64,000 nucleotides of DNA from Polyangiaceae bacterium (GTDB lineage: Bacteria > Myxococcota_A > Polyangia > Polyangiales > Polyangiaceae), in contig JABTUA010000002.1 of assembly GCA_015075635.1 (NCBI GenBank), forward strand, positions 1,364,001 to 1,428,000, given 5' to 3'. Within the stretch, counting starts at the first letter, position 1. Each line of letters starts with the position of its first letter. The position numbers were made by a program, and so were the translations under genes. This document shows positions 58,401 through 64,000 of the stretch, piece by piece. The notes under the pieces are model-generated. The model was not told where the DNA came from. It made no database searches and worked only from the letters and a program-made list of their open reading frames with translations.

Positions 58401-58574
58401 GATGTGACACTGCGAGCCCGTCGGGCTGACCACGCACGAGCCGGTCAGGATGGGCGAGATCTTGCGGTCGTAGTAGCTACCCTCCGCTTCGACGTCGCGC
58501 TGACTACAGCTCGCCCCGCCCCAGAGAGTCAGACCGAGCAGAAGCGACAAGGCAACCGGGCGCGATTCGAACAT
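55470..58574 (-). CDS. Multi-heme, PD40-propeller lipoprotein (HzsA-related)
   Basis: A 1034-residue lipoprotein; the ATG at 58574 starts the signal ALSLLLGLTLWGGASC. Four cytochrome-c-type sites are visible: CVVSPTGSQCH (47-57), CAAGNCH (201-207), CVLLGCH (311-317) and the standard CGGCH (982-986). The CX4CH forms occur in some multi-heme cytochromes; the first, CX8CH, is doubtful. The middle (about 500-800) is a PD40-type propeller (PMVSWDGKRIAFGARSA, DPAFAPDGGIVFTSSRGNI). This layout is shared with hydrazine-synthase-alpha-like proteins of many non-anammox bacteria, so a redox or binding role is meant rather than hydrazine synthesis. The two genes downstream (ferritin-like and zinc-ribbon proteins) follow with gaps of 38 and 12 bases. 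Confidence 0.85.
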   Translation of the reverse strand: MFESRPVALSLLLGLTLWGGASCSQRDVEAEGSYYDRKISPILTGSCVVSPTGSQCHIVADDRGNALGNLDVTSYEMVAKRKDLLAKYGPYGMPALLAKAVSPQMLKLTHYDGQDVLIQTDIPHAGGSILDTGSAGFRTILAWLERGATKNNAAPKQPEIERDPCVESIGTDALFDKTKDPTNPDYQLFLDKVNPWLVKNCAAGNCHGTTEAAFPISCGKTDEQKRWNYFSASDYVAVSPQFSEILTRPLNPAYGGVYHQGGWVFDSTNDDDYKTVLDWATQHGGPTNIPTDPGFDFFARRVQPMLVKRGCVLLGCHSSPVFNEFRPRPPSGGHFGIASSRHNYHDVLKQVAIESPDPNAGRLIRKNLEPGPGNPGIRHRGGPLFALGGDPSACDLQAAETGPLDEQTPYCVLVAWIAKERAERLKNLPPLSGIVYVKRAPLGQPETMQDWETYRPGADLRWVDASLDANGAITSGGGDASLLGGCGLNATTADVRRPMVSWDGKRIAFGARSAASEPYKVYVMNADGSACAPEPIINAPPTDNTGAPVPDNGELIHNFDPAFAPDGGIVFTSSRGNILAGHMFPGPQRSAADPSKLNANLYVLEKGKIRQVTFLSNQEMYPAFKINGQLLMTTEKRTPGFYQLAARRINLDGGDYHPLFGQRAHFGHLQLTETSQLLDQNFVGIASDRGAANLAGALVVINRSIGQDNVSQNPDDYAEDPDALEYAKTPFYQRSLTNVDPAATGRVGQPTQGAYRNPSLLPNGDILVSYAANVVDLGNFSGNFDVVAVDPATGQRTPLPGLSDPAADEIWPVAVFGRIDRGVFRTTPGGDSVFHGVVYQEDDDQKRTDRFQLNIVDFPMIAAMLFQSTRSGRHVNTEMKSFEAWASVPPNIKSFAEASPNVAEDEYGKVWAYRVKVGTVPLLADGSVKVQAPAGYPVVLAVEQQLKGDTKPTLHHQREELQFYPGEWLTLSFRREVFNNFCGGCHGPTTGKEFDVSIKPDIISHASKSDQRNAKPLDAASGFKPETFMGPPYP

Positions 58575-58625
58575 GTGAGCGGCCTCCCAGGCGCCCATTT
58601 TGGTCGGTTTGGGGACAGTCCGCGT

Positions 58626-58655
58626 TGACGGGCGTCATTTGCAGGGTGCACCCTG
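58626..58655. promoter_or_regulatory. Two palindromes in the divergent promoter region
   Basis: TGACG-GG-CGTCA (58626-58637) and the 14-base perfect palindrome CAGGGTGCACCCTG (58642-58655) lie between the divergent genes starting at 58574 and 58677. The second ends 21 bases before the amidohydrolase ATG. They are likely regulator sites; none is recognised. Confidence 0.5.
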
Positions 58656-58676
58656 GCGCAGCATCTGCGGACCCCG

Positions 58677-60377
58677 ATGCGGCTCATATTCGCCAAGACG
58701 ATCCACACCTTAGCGGCCGGGACGGGCGACGCCCTGGCGCTGGAGGGGGAACGTGTCGTCGCGGTGGGCGCCCGGAACGAGCTCGCCGCGCGCTTTCCGG
58801 GGGCGACCCGAGTCGATCTGGGCACCCGTGTCGTCGTGCCGGGGTTCGTGGACGCGCACCACCACCTGTCGATGCGCTGCGCGCTCGAGACCGGCATCGA
58901 CTGCCGGCCCGCCGCCGCAGCCGACATCGACTCGCTGCTCGCGCGCCTGGCCAAAGCGGCCGCAAAGCTCGAGCGCGGCGCGTGGGTCGTCGGCTGGGGT
59001 TACGACGAGCTCGAGCTGGCGGAGCGCCGCCACCCGACTCGCTGGGAGCTCGACGCGGCCTGCCCGGAGCACCCGGTGCTGTTGTTCCACTACAGCTGCC
59101 ACGAGCTCGTCGCGAGCAGCCGCGCGCTCGCGCTCGCCAAGATCGACGACACGAGCCCGGAGCCACCCGGCGGCAGCCACGAGCGCGACCGACGCGGCAG
59201 GCTGACGGGGCGGTTGGTCGAGGCAGCGCTGTGTCCCGTCGAGCGCCTGGGCGTTCCGGACCGACTGGCGCGCTCCGCCGACGCGGTGCTCGCCCGGCTC
59301 GACGCCGCGCAAGAAGAGCTGTTCCGCGTGGGCGTCACCCACGTCGCGGATCCCACCGTGCCCTCGGAGATGGACGCGCTCTACCGCCGCGCGCTCGCCG
59401 AGGGGCGCCTGCGCGTGGGCGTGACCGCGATGCCGGTCTCGGAGCTCGGCTATCTCCGCCCGGGCTGGGACGTCGTCGAGCGCGGCCCGCGCACCGGCGA
59501 GGGCGGCGACCGCTACCGCGTCGGCCCGCTGAAGCTGATCTTCGACGGCGCCAACCGCTGCGCAATCTGCGCGTCGAGCGCCGACATCGTGCGCCTGTCG
59601 CTTTCGGGCCTGCGGGGTGCGCTGCGCGCGCGGCGCTGGGACGTGCTCCGCACCATGGCCGACACCGGGCCGAGGCGCATGGCCGGGCAGTGGCGCACGG
59701 GTTTCTCGTTCCTGGAGGGCAGAGAGGCCCGCGAGCTCGTGGCGCGGGCGACGGACGCTGGGTTCTCGCTGGCGATGCACGCCATCGGCAACGCCGCCAC
59801 CGACGAGGTGCTGGCGGCGGTGATGGCGGCCCGCAGCCGGCAAAGGGACGTGCCCGCGCCGCGCATCGAGCACGCCTCGTTCTTGCGCCCCGATCAGCCG
59901 CGCCGGATCGCCGACGCGGGCATCTCCGTGGTCGTTCAGCCGGCGTTCTTGCGCTTGCCGGCCATGGACCTGGTGCGTATGCCGAAGACGTTCGCCACCA
60001 TGCCGCTGCGTGCGCTGCTCGACGCCGGCGCGTGCGTCGCCGGCAGCTCGGACGCGCCGGTCATCGACTTCGATCCGCTCGCCGCCATGCAGAGCGCGAT
60101 CACACGCAAGACGGCGTCCGGCGACGTGCTCGACCCCGGCCAGGCGATCGAGCCGGCCGAAGCGCTGGCCATGTACACCCGCGAAGCCGCCCGCGTGTGC
60201 GGCGAGCTCGAGAGCCGCGGCACGCTGGAGCCGGGTAAGCGCGCCGACTTCGTGGTGCTGAGCGCGGATCCGCTGCGAGCGCTCGGGGAGGCCCGGGTCG
60301 AGGCGACCTGGGTAGGCGGGCGGGTGGCTTGGGAAGGAGCTGACGGATCTGACGCCGCCGCAGCCTACTCGCAGTAG
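58677..60377 (+). CDS. YtcJ-like metal-dependent amidohydrolase
   Basis: A 566-residue cytoplasmic enzyme of the amidohydrolase_3 (YtcJ) group. The metal-binding VDAHHHLS (HHH 61-63) follows the typical N-terminal beta sandwich. Further metal or active-site elements are RIEHASFLRPDQP (His), MHAIGNAAT and the Asp in GSSDAPV. The C-terminal part (TREAARVCG, LESRGTLEPGKRADFVVLSA) closes the barrel in the family way. It hydrolyses amide, ester or cyclic bonds of an unknown small substrate. No other catabolic gene is near. The stop lies 13 bases inside the end of the convergent lipoprotein gene at 60365. Confidence 0.92.
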   Translation: MRLIFAKTIHTLAAGTGDALALEGERVVAVGARNELAARFPGATRVDLGTRVVVPGFVDAHHHLSMRCALETGIDCRPAAAADIDSLLARLAKAAAKLERGAWVVGWGYDELELAERRHPTRWELDAACPEHPVLLFHYSCHELVASSRALALAKIDDTSPEPPGGSHERDRRGRLTGRLVEAALCPVERLGVPDRLARSADAVLARLDAAQEELFRVGVTHVADPTVPSEMDALYRRALAEGRLRVGVTAMPVSELGYLRPGWDVVERGPRTGEGGDRYRVGPLKLIFDGANRCAICASSADIVRLSLSGLRGALRARRWDVLRTMADTGPRRMAGQWRTGFSFLEGREARELVARATDAGFSLAMHAIGNAATDEVLAAVMAARSRQRDVPAPRIEHASFLRPDQPRRIADAGISVVVQPAFLRLPAMDLVRMPKTFATMPLRALLDAGACVAGSSDAPVIDFDPLAAMQSAITRKTASGDVLDPGQAIEPAEALAMYTREAARVCGELESRGTLEPGKRADFVVLSADPLRALGEARVEATWVGGRVAWEGADGSDAAAAYSQ

Positions 60378-60868
60378 ACCTGGTAGTCGGGACAGCAGTC
60401 GCCGTTCGCCACGCATACCGAGTCGCAGTAGCATCCGGAAGGCTGTGCGTTGCTCTCGCCGCAATGGCCTGCGCACGAGCTCGTGCCGCCCGACCCCGCA
60501 TAGCCGCCAGAGCCGCTCGAACCGCCATAACCGCTCGAACCGCCATAACCGCTCGAACCGCCATAACCGGCTGAGCCGCCGGAGCCGGAACCAAAGCACT
60601 GCGAAGCGGAGCCGCAGCTGGTACCTAGCGCACACTGGAACTGCGACACGCTGTAGGCGTCACACAGCGTAGAACAGCTCGAAGGCGACGCCGAACCACA
60701 CTTCGAGATGAACTGGGAGCAGAGGCTCTCGCAACTCGCGCTGCTCGAGCCGCCGCCGCCGGGAGACGCGCCGCTGCCGAACAGGTTCTTGCCGGTGAAC
60801 GGCACGGGACCGGAGTCCTCGCAGCCGAGCAGCACCACGATCAGTGACGCGAAGAGAGCGCGCTTCAC
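60365..60868 (-). CDS. Lipoprotein with a somatomedin-B domain
   Basis: A 167-residue lipoprotein; the GTG start overlaps the stop of the upstream gene (GTGA). The signal is KRALFASLIVVLLGC. An N-terminal Cys cluster (CESLCSQFISKCGSASPSSC, CSTLCD) is followed by a Gly/Ser/Tyr linker of three 18-base repeats. The last 35 residues (132-166) are a somatomedin-B (SMB) domain: eight Cys with the spacing C-x3-C-x9-C-x-C-D-x2-C-x5-CC-x6-C. The motif CYCDSVC and the end DCCPDYQVYC match vitronectin's SMB exactly in spacing. SMB domains are common in animal extracellular proteins, bind PAI-1 and integrin partners, and are uncommon in bacteria. Confidence 0.85.
   Translation of the reverse strand: MKRALFASLIVVLLGCEDSGPVPFTGKNLFGSGASPGGGGSSSASCESLCSQFISKCGSASPSSCSTLCDAYSVSQFQCALGTSCGSASQCFGSGSGGSAGYGGSSGYGGSSGYGGSSGSGGYAGSGGTSSCAGHCGESNAQPSGCYCDSVCVANGDCCPDYQVYCE
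60513..60566 (-). repeat. Three perfect 18-base repeats in a Gly/Ser/Tyr linker
   Basis: The unit CCGCTCGAACCGCCATAA (plus strand) occurs three times in tandem without a mismatch, encoding Gly-Gly-Ser-Ser-Gly-Tyr-type units of the SMB lipoprotein linker. Perfect identity implies recent expansion. Confidence 0.9.
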
Positions 60869-63039
60869 GAGCCACCTCCTGCCGCGGCGCGGGTGCGGAA
60901 CAGCGTCCACTTCACCGCGCCCGGCGACTTGCTCGAGACCTCGATGCTGGGGACCTTGCCGCCGGCAAGCTCCGGCTGGCACAACTCGACCACCGCGAAG
61001 CCGCCCTCTCGCGTGTCGGCGAACGCGCGGTCCCCGGTGCGGATGGCCAGCGCGAGAGGGTTCTCCGCCGTGCCCGCGGCGACGGCCAACACGCACTGAT
61101 CCGCGCTCAAGCTGAGCGCGTCCGCCGGCAGCGGCAGCGCCTTGCCCTGCGCGAGCGTCGAGCTGCCCCGCAAGAGCGGCTTCTCCAGGCGCTTGCCCAC
61201 GGTGTCGTAGGCTAGCGCGTCCACCGTCTCGAAGCCCGGCTTGCTCGCCTCGAGACCGGCCGCGGCCATCGCCCGGCGCGCCGCCTCGATCTGCGCCTCG
61301 GCCATCGCCGCCCGGAAGCGCGTCGCGATGGCCGAGCTGGCGGCCGCCGCGATGTACGGCACGAGCCCCTCGGCGTTGTCGATGGGACCGCGGTCCGGCG
61401 CGTGCCCTTGCACGTTGTGCGCGGCGTCGGCCTGCACCTCGTAGTCCTGCCAGGTGTACTGGAGCGGCGTCTGGAAGGTCTTCGGCGACGGCGCGTCCGC
61501 CGGCTGGAGCGAGATGCTGAGCGTGCTGGTCACCGAGCGCGAGTACAGCTTCTTGGTGTAGGTCCAGTCGGCCATGATCGGCACCGTGATGGTGTCGGGC
61601 ATCTTGGCCAGCTCGGTCTCGGCGGCGCTGAGCTCGTTGCGCGCCGCCACCACGTCGGAGTCGCTGGGCTGGATCAGCGCGTCCGCGGCGGCGCAGCCGG
61701 TGCCGGCCGCGATGCGCGCCCAGGCGTCCTTCTGCTCGGAGGCGATGCGGTCGCACTCCGCCCTCGCCTCGCGCTTGAGCCGGTCGAAGTCGGCCTTCCG
61801 CGTCTGGTAGTCCGACTCTGCCGTGCTGAGCGTGCTGCGCGCGGTGGCCACGCGCTCACGAGCCGCCGGCTTGTCCGGGTTGTCGCGAGTCTCGTCCCGC
61901 ACCTTGTACTTCGTGGTCTGCGGCACCTCAGAGGTCTGGAGCTCCCCGATGTTGATCTCCGCGAGCTCGACGCCGATCCTGTAGGTGGCATCGCTGGCGC
62001 CCGCCGTCGTGACGCGGACGCCGCCGGCGTCCCGCGCCATGGCCTTCTGCATCGCGGGGGTGAGCGCGGCGTACAGGCGCTGGCGGCGCGAATCCGGCGC
62101 GCTGCCCACGCTCACCGCCACCACCGTGCGGGCGTAGCGCGCGCCGTTCACCAGCTTGCCCTCGAGGAAGTGCACCGCGCCCAGGGTGCGGCGCACGCTG
62201 CGGAGCTCGACGGCGGTGTCGTTCATGACGCCCTCCCACACGCCGACGGTGGTCCGGCACTCCACGTGGGGCTTGCCGTCGTCGGAGTCCTCCTCGCAGC
62301 GCGTCACCGGCAGGCGCAGGAACGCGAACGGATCGTTCGGGCGCGTGGCGCCGTCCGAGCCGACCGCCGAGAAGCACTTGGTGAGCACGTCCACTCGCAC
62401 GTCGAGCGCGCCGTTGCCGAGGTTCGCCCAGACTTGGTTGCCCGTCTTGCCGGCGGCCTTGGCCACGGCGCTGCCGGGACCGAGCCCGAGGCCCTCGACC
62501 TTCAGCGCCACGTCACCTTCGGCGTCCACCAGCATCGCCGCCGGCGCGCGCCCCGCCGCTTGCACCTCGGTGCAGCTCGGCGCCCAGGGCGTGAACATCA
62601 GCTGCTTGCCCACCAGCTTCCGCGCCTCCTCGAGCCCGGGCGGCACCGGCTGCAGGCAGCCGTGGGACGCGCCTGCGGGCAGCTTCAGCCACTGCTTGCC
62701 GCCGTCGGACCCTTTCACTTCGAGCGCCGCGAACGAGTCGCCGCCCGTGCGCACGTAGGCGTCGGTGATCTCGATCACGCTCAGGCTGGTCCCCATGGGG
62801 GTGCCGGCGACGGGGCTGCCCTTGCCTTGCTCGAGCTCGCCGAGCGAGGCCGCCGCGGAAACCTGGCAAGAGCCCGCCGGCGCGTAGAGCACGTACTTGT
62901 TGCCGGGCTCGAGACCCTTCCAGTTGGCGGATTCGTCGCCGGAGGTCGAGGTGTAGCTGGAGAGCTTCAAGGTCTTGGCGGGGCCGGCGCACGCCGCGAA
63001 GGCGGCGGCGGTGATGAAGAGGGTGATCGTTCGTCGCAT
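60865..63039 (-). CDS. Large lipoprotein with coiled-coil segment
   Basis: A 724-residue lipoprotein; the ATG at 63039 starts the signal TITLFITAAAFAACAGP (an ATG at 63048 would add three residues). The N-terminal 340 residues are mostly beta with few Cys. A helical segment with heptad character (about 405-490: RERVATARSTLSTAESDYQT, RKADFDRLKREARAECDRI) suggests a coiled coil. The rest returns to mixed alpha/beta (AIATRFRAAMAEAQIEAARR). I recognise no family. Gene order suggests an operon: outer-membrane protein (63055), this lipoprotein, then the SMB lipoprotein, with the last two translationally coupled. Confidence 0.75.
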   Translation of the reverse strand: MRRTITLFITAAAFAACAGPAKTLKLSSYTSTSGDESANWKGLEPGNKYVLYAPAGSCQVSAAASLGELEQGKGSPVAGTPMGTSLSVIEITDAYVRTGGDSFAALEVKGSDGGKQWLKLPAGASHGCLQPVPPGLEEARKLVGKQLMFTPWAPSCTEVQAAGRAPAAMLVDAEGDVALKVEGLGLGPGSAVAKAAGKTGNQVWANLGNGALDVRVDVLTKCFSAVGSDGATRPNDPFAFLRLPVTRCEEDSDDGKPHVECRTTVGVWEGVMNDTAVELRSVRRTLGAVHFLEGKLVNGARYARTVVAVSVGSAPDSRRQRLYAALTPAMQKAMARDAGGVRVTTAGASDATYRIGVELAEINIGELQTSEVPQTTKYKVRDETRDNPDKPAARERVATARSTLSTAESDYQTRKADFDRLKREARAECDRIASEQKDAWARIAAGTGCAAADALIQPSDSDVVAARNELSAAETELAKMPDTITVPIMADWTYTKKLYSRSVTSTLSISLQPADAPSPKTFQTPLQYTWQDYEVQADAAHNVQGHAPDRGPIDNAEGLVPYIAAAASSAIATRFRAAMAEAQIEAARRAMAAAGLEASKPGFETVDALAYDTVGKRLEKPLLRGSSTLAQGKALPLPADALSLSADQCVLAVAAGTAENPLALAIRTGDRAFADTREGGFAVVELCQPELAGGKVPSIEVSSKSPGAVKWTLFRTRAAAGGGS

Positions 63040-63054
63040 GGTTCTCACTCCCGC

Positions 63055-64000
63055 TCAGAAGAAGGCGATCATGAGCCCGCCCCCCAGGCGTTGCTCGATG
63101 GGGGAAGACGCTGCGGTGGCGTTGGCGAAGGACTCGTTGGTGGTGGTGCCGGCGACATCCGACGGTGTGAACTCGCCGGAGGAGCCGAGCCGCGTCTCAT
63201 ACCAGCCGGTGAAGTAGACGACGCCCGCCCGCAGGCCCACCTGGAGCGTGGCGTAGTTGGCGGTCTGGTACTCGCCGGCGCGCCACTCGTAGCGCGCGTC
63301 GGCGAAGAAGGTCGAGGGCGCCTTGGGCTTGGCTTTGGTGCGCAGGCGCGCGTGCAGGCCGTACTGGAGACCGGTGTGGAAGGCCGCCTCGGAGGACTCG
63401 TAGCTCGACTCGGGCTGGAACGACACGGAGTAGAGCTCCATGCGGTAGCCCACGAAGGGACCCGCCGAGACGAAGTCTGCCAGACCGAAGTCGATGCCGA
63501 AGAGGCCGCTCACTCGGTTGGAGAAGACCTTGAAGATACGGCCCGTCTCTTGACCGTTGATCTCTTCTTTGCGGCTGCCGTTCAGGATCCCGATGTCGAT
63601 GTCGAACCAAGGAATCAAGAGTTGCCCCACGTTGCGGAACTCCGCGCCCACGCCCATCCCGGCGTCGATCATGCCGAAGGCGGTGTCGTCGTCGGTGCGG
63701 TCGTCGTTGATGGGGTTGAAGGTCGCCTTGCTGGCGCCGAAGCGCATCCAGACCAGGGAGAGGCTGTCGAGGTTCGCTACGCCGGGAACCTTGACACCGC
63801 TCGAACCCGCGGCACCAGCATCGGCCCCGGCCTCACCGGGTTGCACGAAGCCGACCCCGGTCCAGCGCGCCGCGCCCACACTCTCCACCGGCGTCGCGGC
63901 GGGCCGCACCGCGGGCGGCGGAGGCGGTGGAGGTGGCGGTGGCGTCGGCTCGGCGGGCGGAGGCGGAGGGGGAGGGGGCGGCTCCTCCGGGGGTTTGCCC
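63055..64000 (-). CDS. Outer-membrane beta-barrel protein, 5' end outside the window
   Basis: At least 315 residues; the frame is open through the window end and no convincing start lies inside, so the gene continues beyond 64000. The visible N-terminal part is a long Pro-rich stretch (about 30 residues of Pro with Glu and Ala) followed by a linker. From about residue 80 of the visible part alternating strands fit a barrel: LLIPWFDIDIGILNGSRKE, SAGPFVGYRMELYSVSF, HTGLQYGLHARLRTKAK, ATLQVGLRAGVVYFTGWYE. It ends GGGLMIAFF, a C-terminal Phe as expected for BAM-folded proteins. The lipoprotein gene downstream starts 15 bases after its stop. Confidence 0.78.
   Translation of the reverse strand, partial: GKPPEEPPPPPPPPPAEPTPPPPPPPPPPAVRPAATPVESVGAARWTGVGFVQPGEAGADAGAAGSSGVKVPGVANLDSLSLVWMRFGASKATFNPINDDRTDDDTAFGMIDAGMGVGAEFRNVGQLLIPWFDIDIGILNGSRKEEINGQETGRIFKVFSNRVSGLFGIDFGLADFVSAGPFVGYRMELYSVSFQPESSYESSEAAFHTGLQYGLHARLRTKAKPKAPSTFFADARYEWRAGEYQTANYATLQVGLRAGVVYFTGWYETRLGSSGEFTPSDVAGTTTNESFANATAASSPIEQRLGGGLMIAFF

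Noticed and set aside
55470-58574. True hydrazine synthase and an anammox pathway
   Set aside because: HzsA-like layouts are widespread outside anammox bacteria; no other subunits or hydrazine genes are present and the heme motifs differ.
55953-58628. An 891-codon open frame opposite the multi-heme protein gene
   Set aside because: Its composition is Arg/Val/Ala-rich low complexity typical of reverse-complement reading, and the opposite strand encodes a protein with heme motifs and a signal peptide.

Overview
This is a 64 kb stretch of a very GC-rich genome, almost certainly from a myxobacterium (Myxococcota, probably Polyangiales). The evidence is the density of lipoproteins with Gly/Ser or Gly/Thr linkers, Cys-rich secreted proteins, thrombospondin type 3 (TSP3) repeats ending in MYXO-CTERM sorting tails, three Hanks-type Ser/Thr kinases and FHA-domain regulators. 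I recognise no rRNA, tRNA, CRISPR array, transposase or integrase. About 58 genes or gene ends can be supported, and well over half encode exported proteins.

Layout. 0-4 kb: the end of a phosphoglycerate dehydrogenase, two lipoproteins, a GNAT acetyltransferase and an AEC transporter. 4-8 kb: a signalling operon on the minus strand (FHA/sigma54 activator, Ser/Thr kinase, TPR membrane protein, AEC transporter). 8-12 kb: Cys-rich lipoproteins, a beta/gamma-crystallin lipoprotein and two deletion scars. 11.7-13.1 kb: a Ser/Thr kinase fused to a C-terminal globin. 13-17.4 kb: a Cys-rich lipoprotein and a coupled pair of cell-wall enzymes (SpoIID-like and M15-like), each with TSP3 repeats and a MYXO-CTERM tail. 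17.5-29 kb: NmrA-like reductase, Na+/solute symporter, propeller lipoprotein, FHA-GAF protein, a kinase with a TonB-like tail, aldo/keto reductase and LysR. 29.3-39.7 kb: a roughly 10 kb block bounded by 288 bp direct repeats. Inside it four genes carry the same oriented 18 bp palindrome 35-41 bp before their start codons, and a LuxR-type regulator lies among them. 39.4-43 kb: an NlpC/P60-like TSP3 protein, a propeller protein and an XAC2610-like lipoprotein. 43-52.5 kb: two parallel beta-helix proteins, an exported pirin, PlsC and several lipoproteins. 53.7-58.6 kb: a probable redox operon (multi-heme PD40 protein, ferritin-like lipoprotein, zinc-ribbon membrane protein). 58.7-64 kb: YtcJ-like amidohydrolase, a somatomedin-B-domain lipoprotein, a large lipoprotein and an outer-membrane protein open at the window end.

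How it fits together. The region looks like cell-surface and envelope-modification functions under phosphorylation-based and repressor/activator control. Two cell-wall enzyme operons 25 kb apart share an identical three-half-site operator (GCCAAC-N14-GCCAAC-N5-GTTGGC) at the same distance from their first start codons, which predicts co-regulation. Several remnants (9.2, 11.0, 24.4, 29.3 and 39.1 kb) show repeated short deletions and fusions in this accessory region. Assignments rest on reading the translated sequence; no database search was run.
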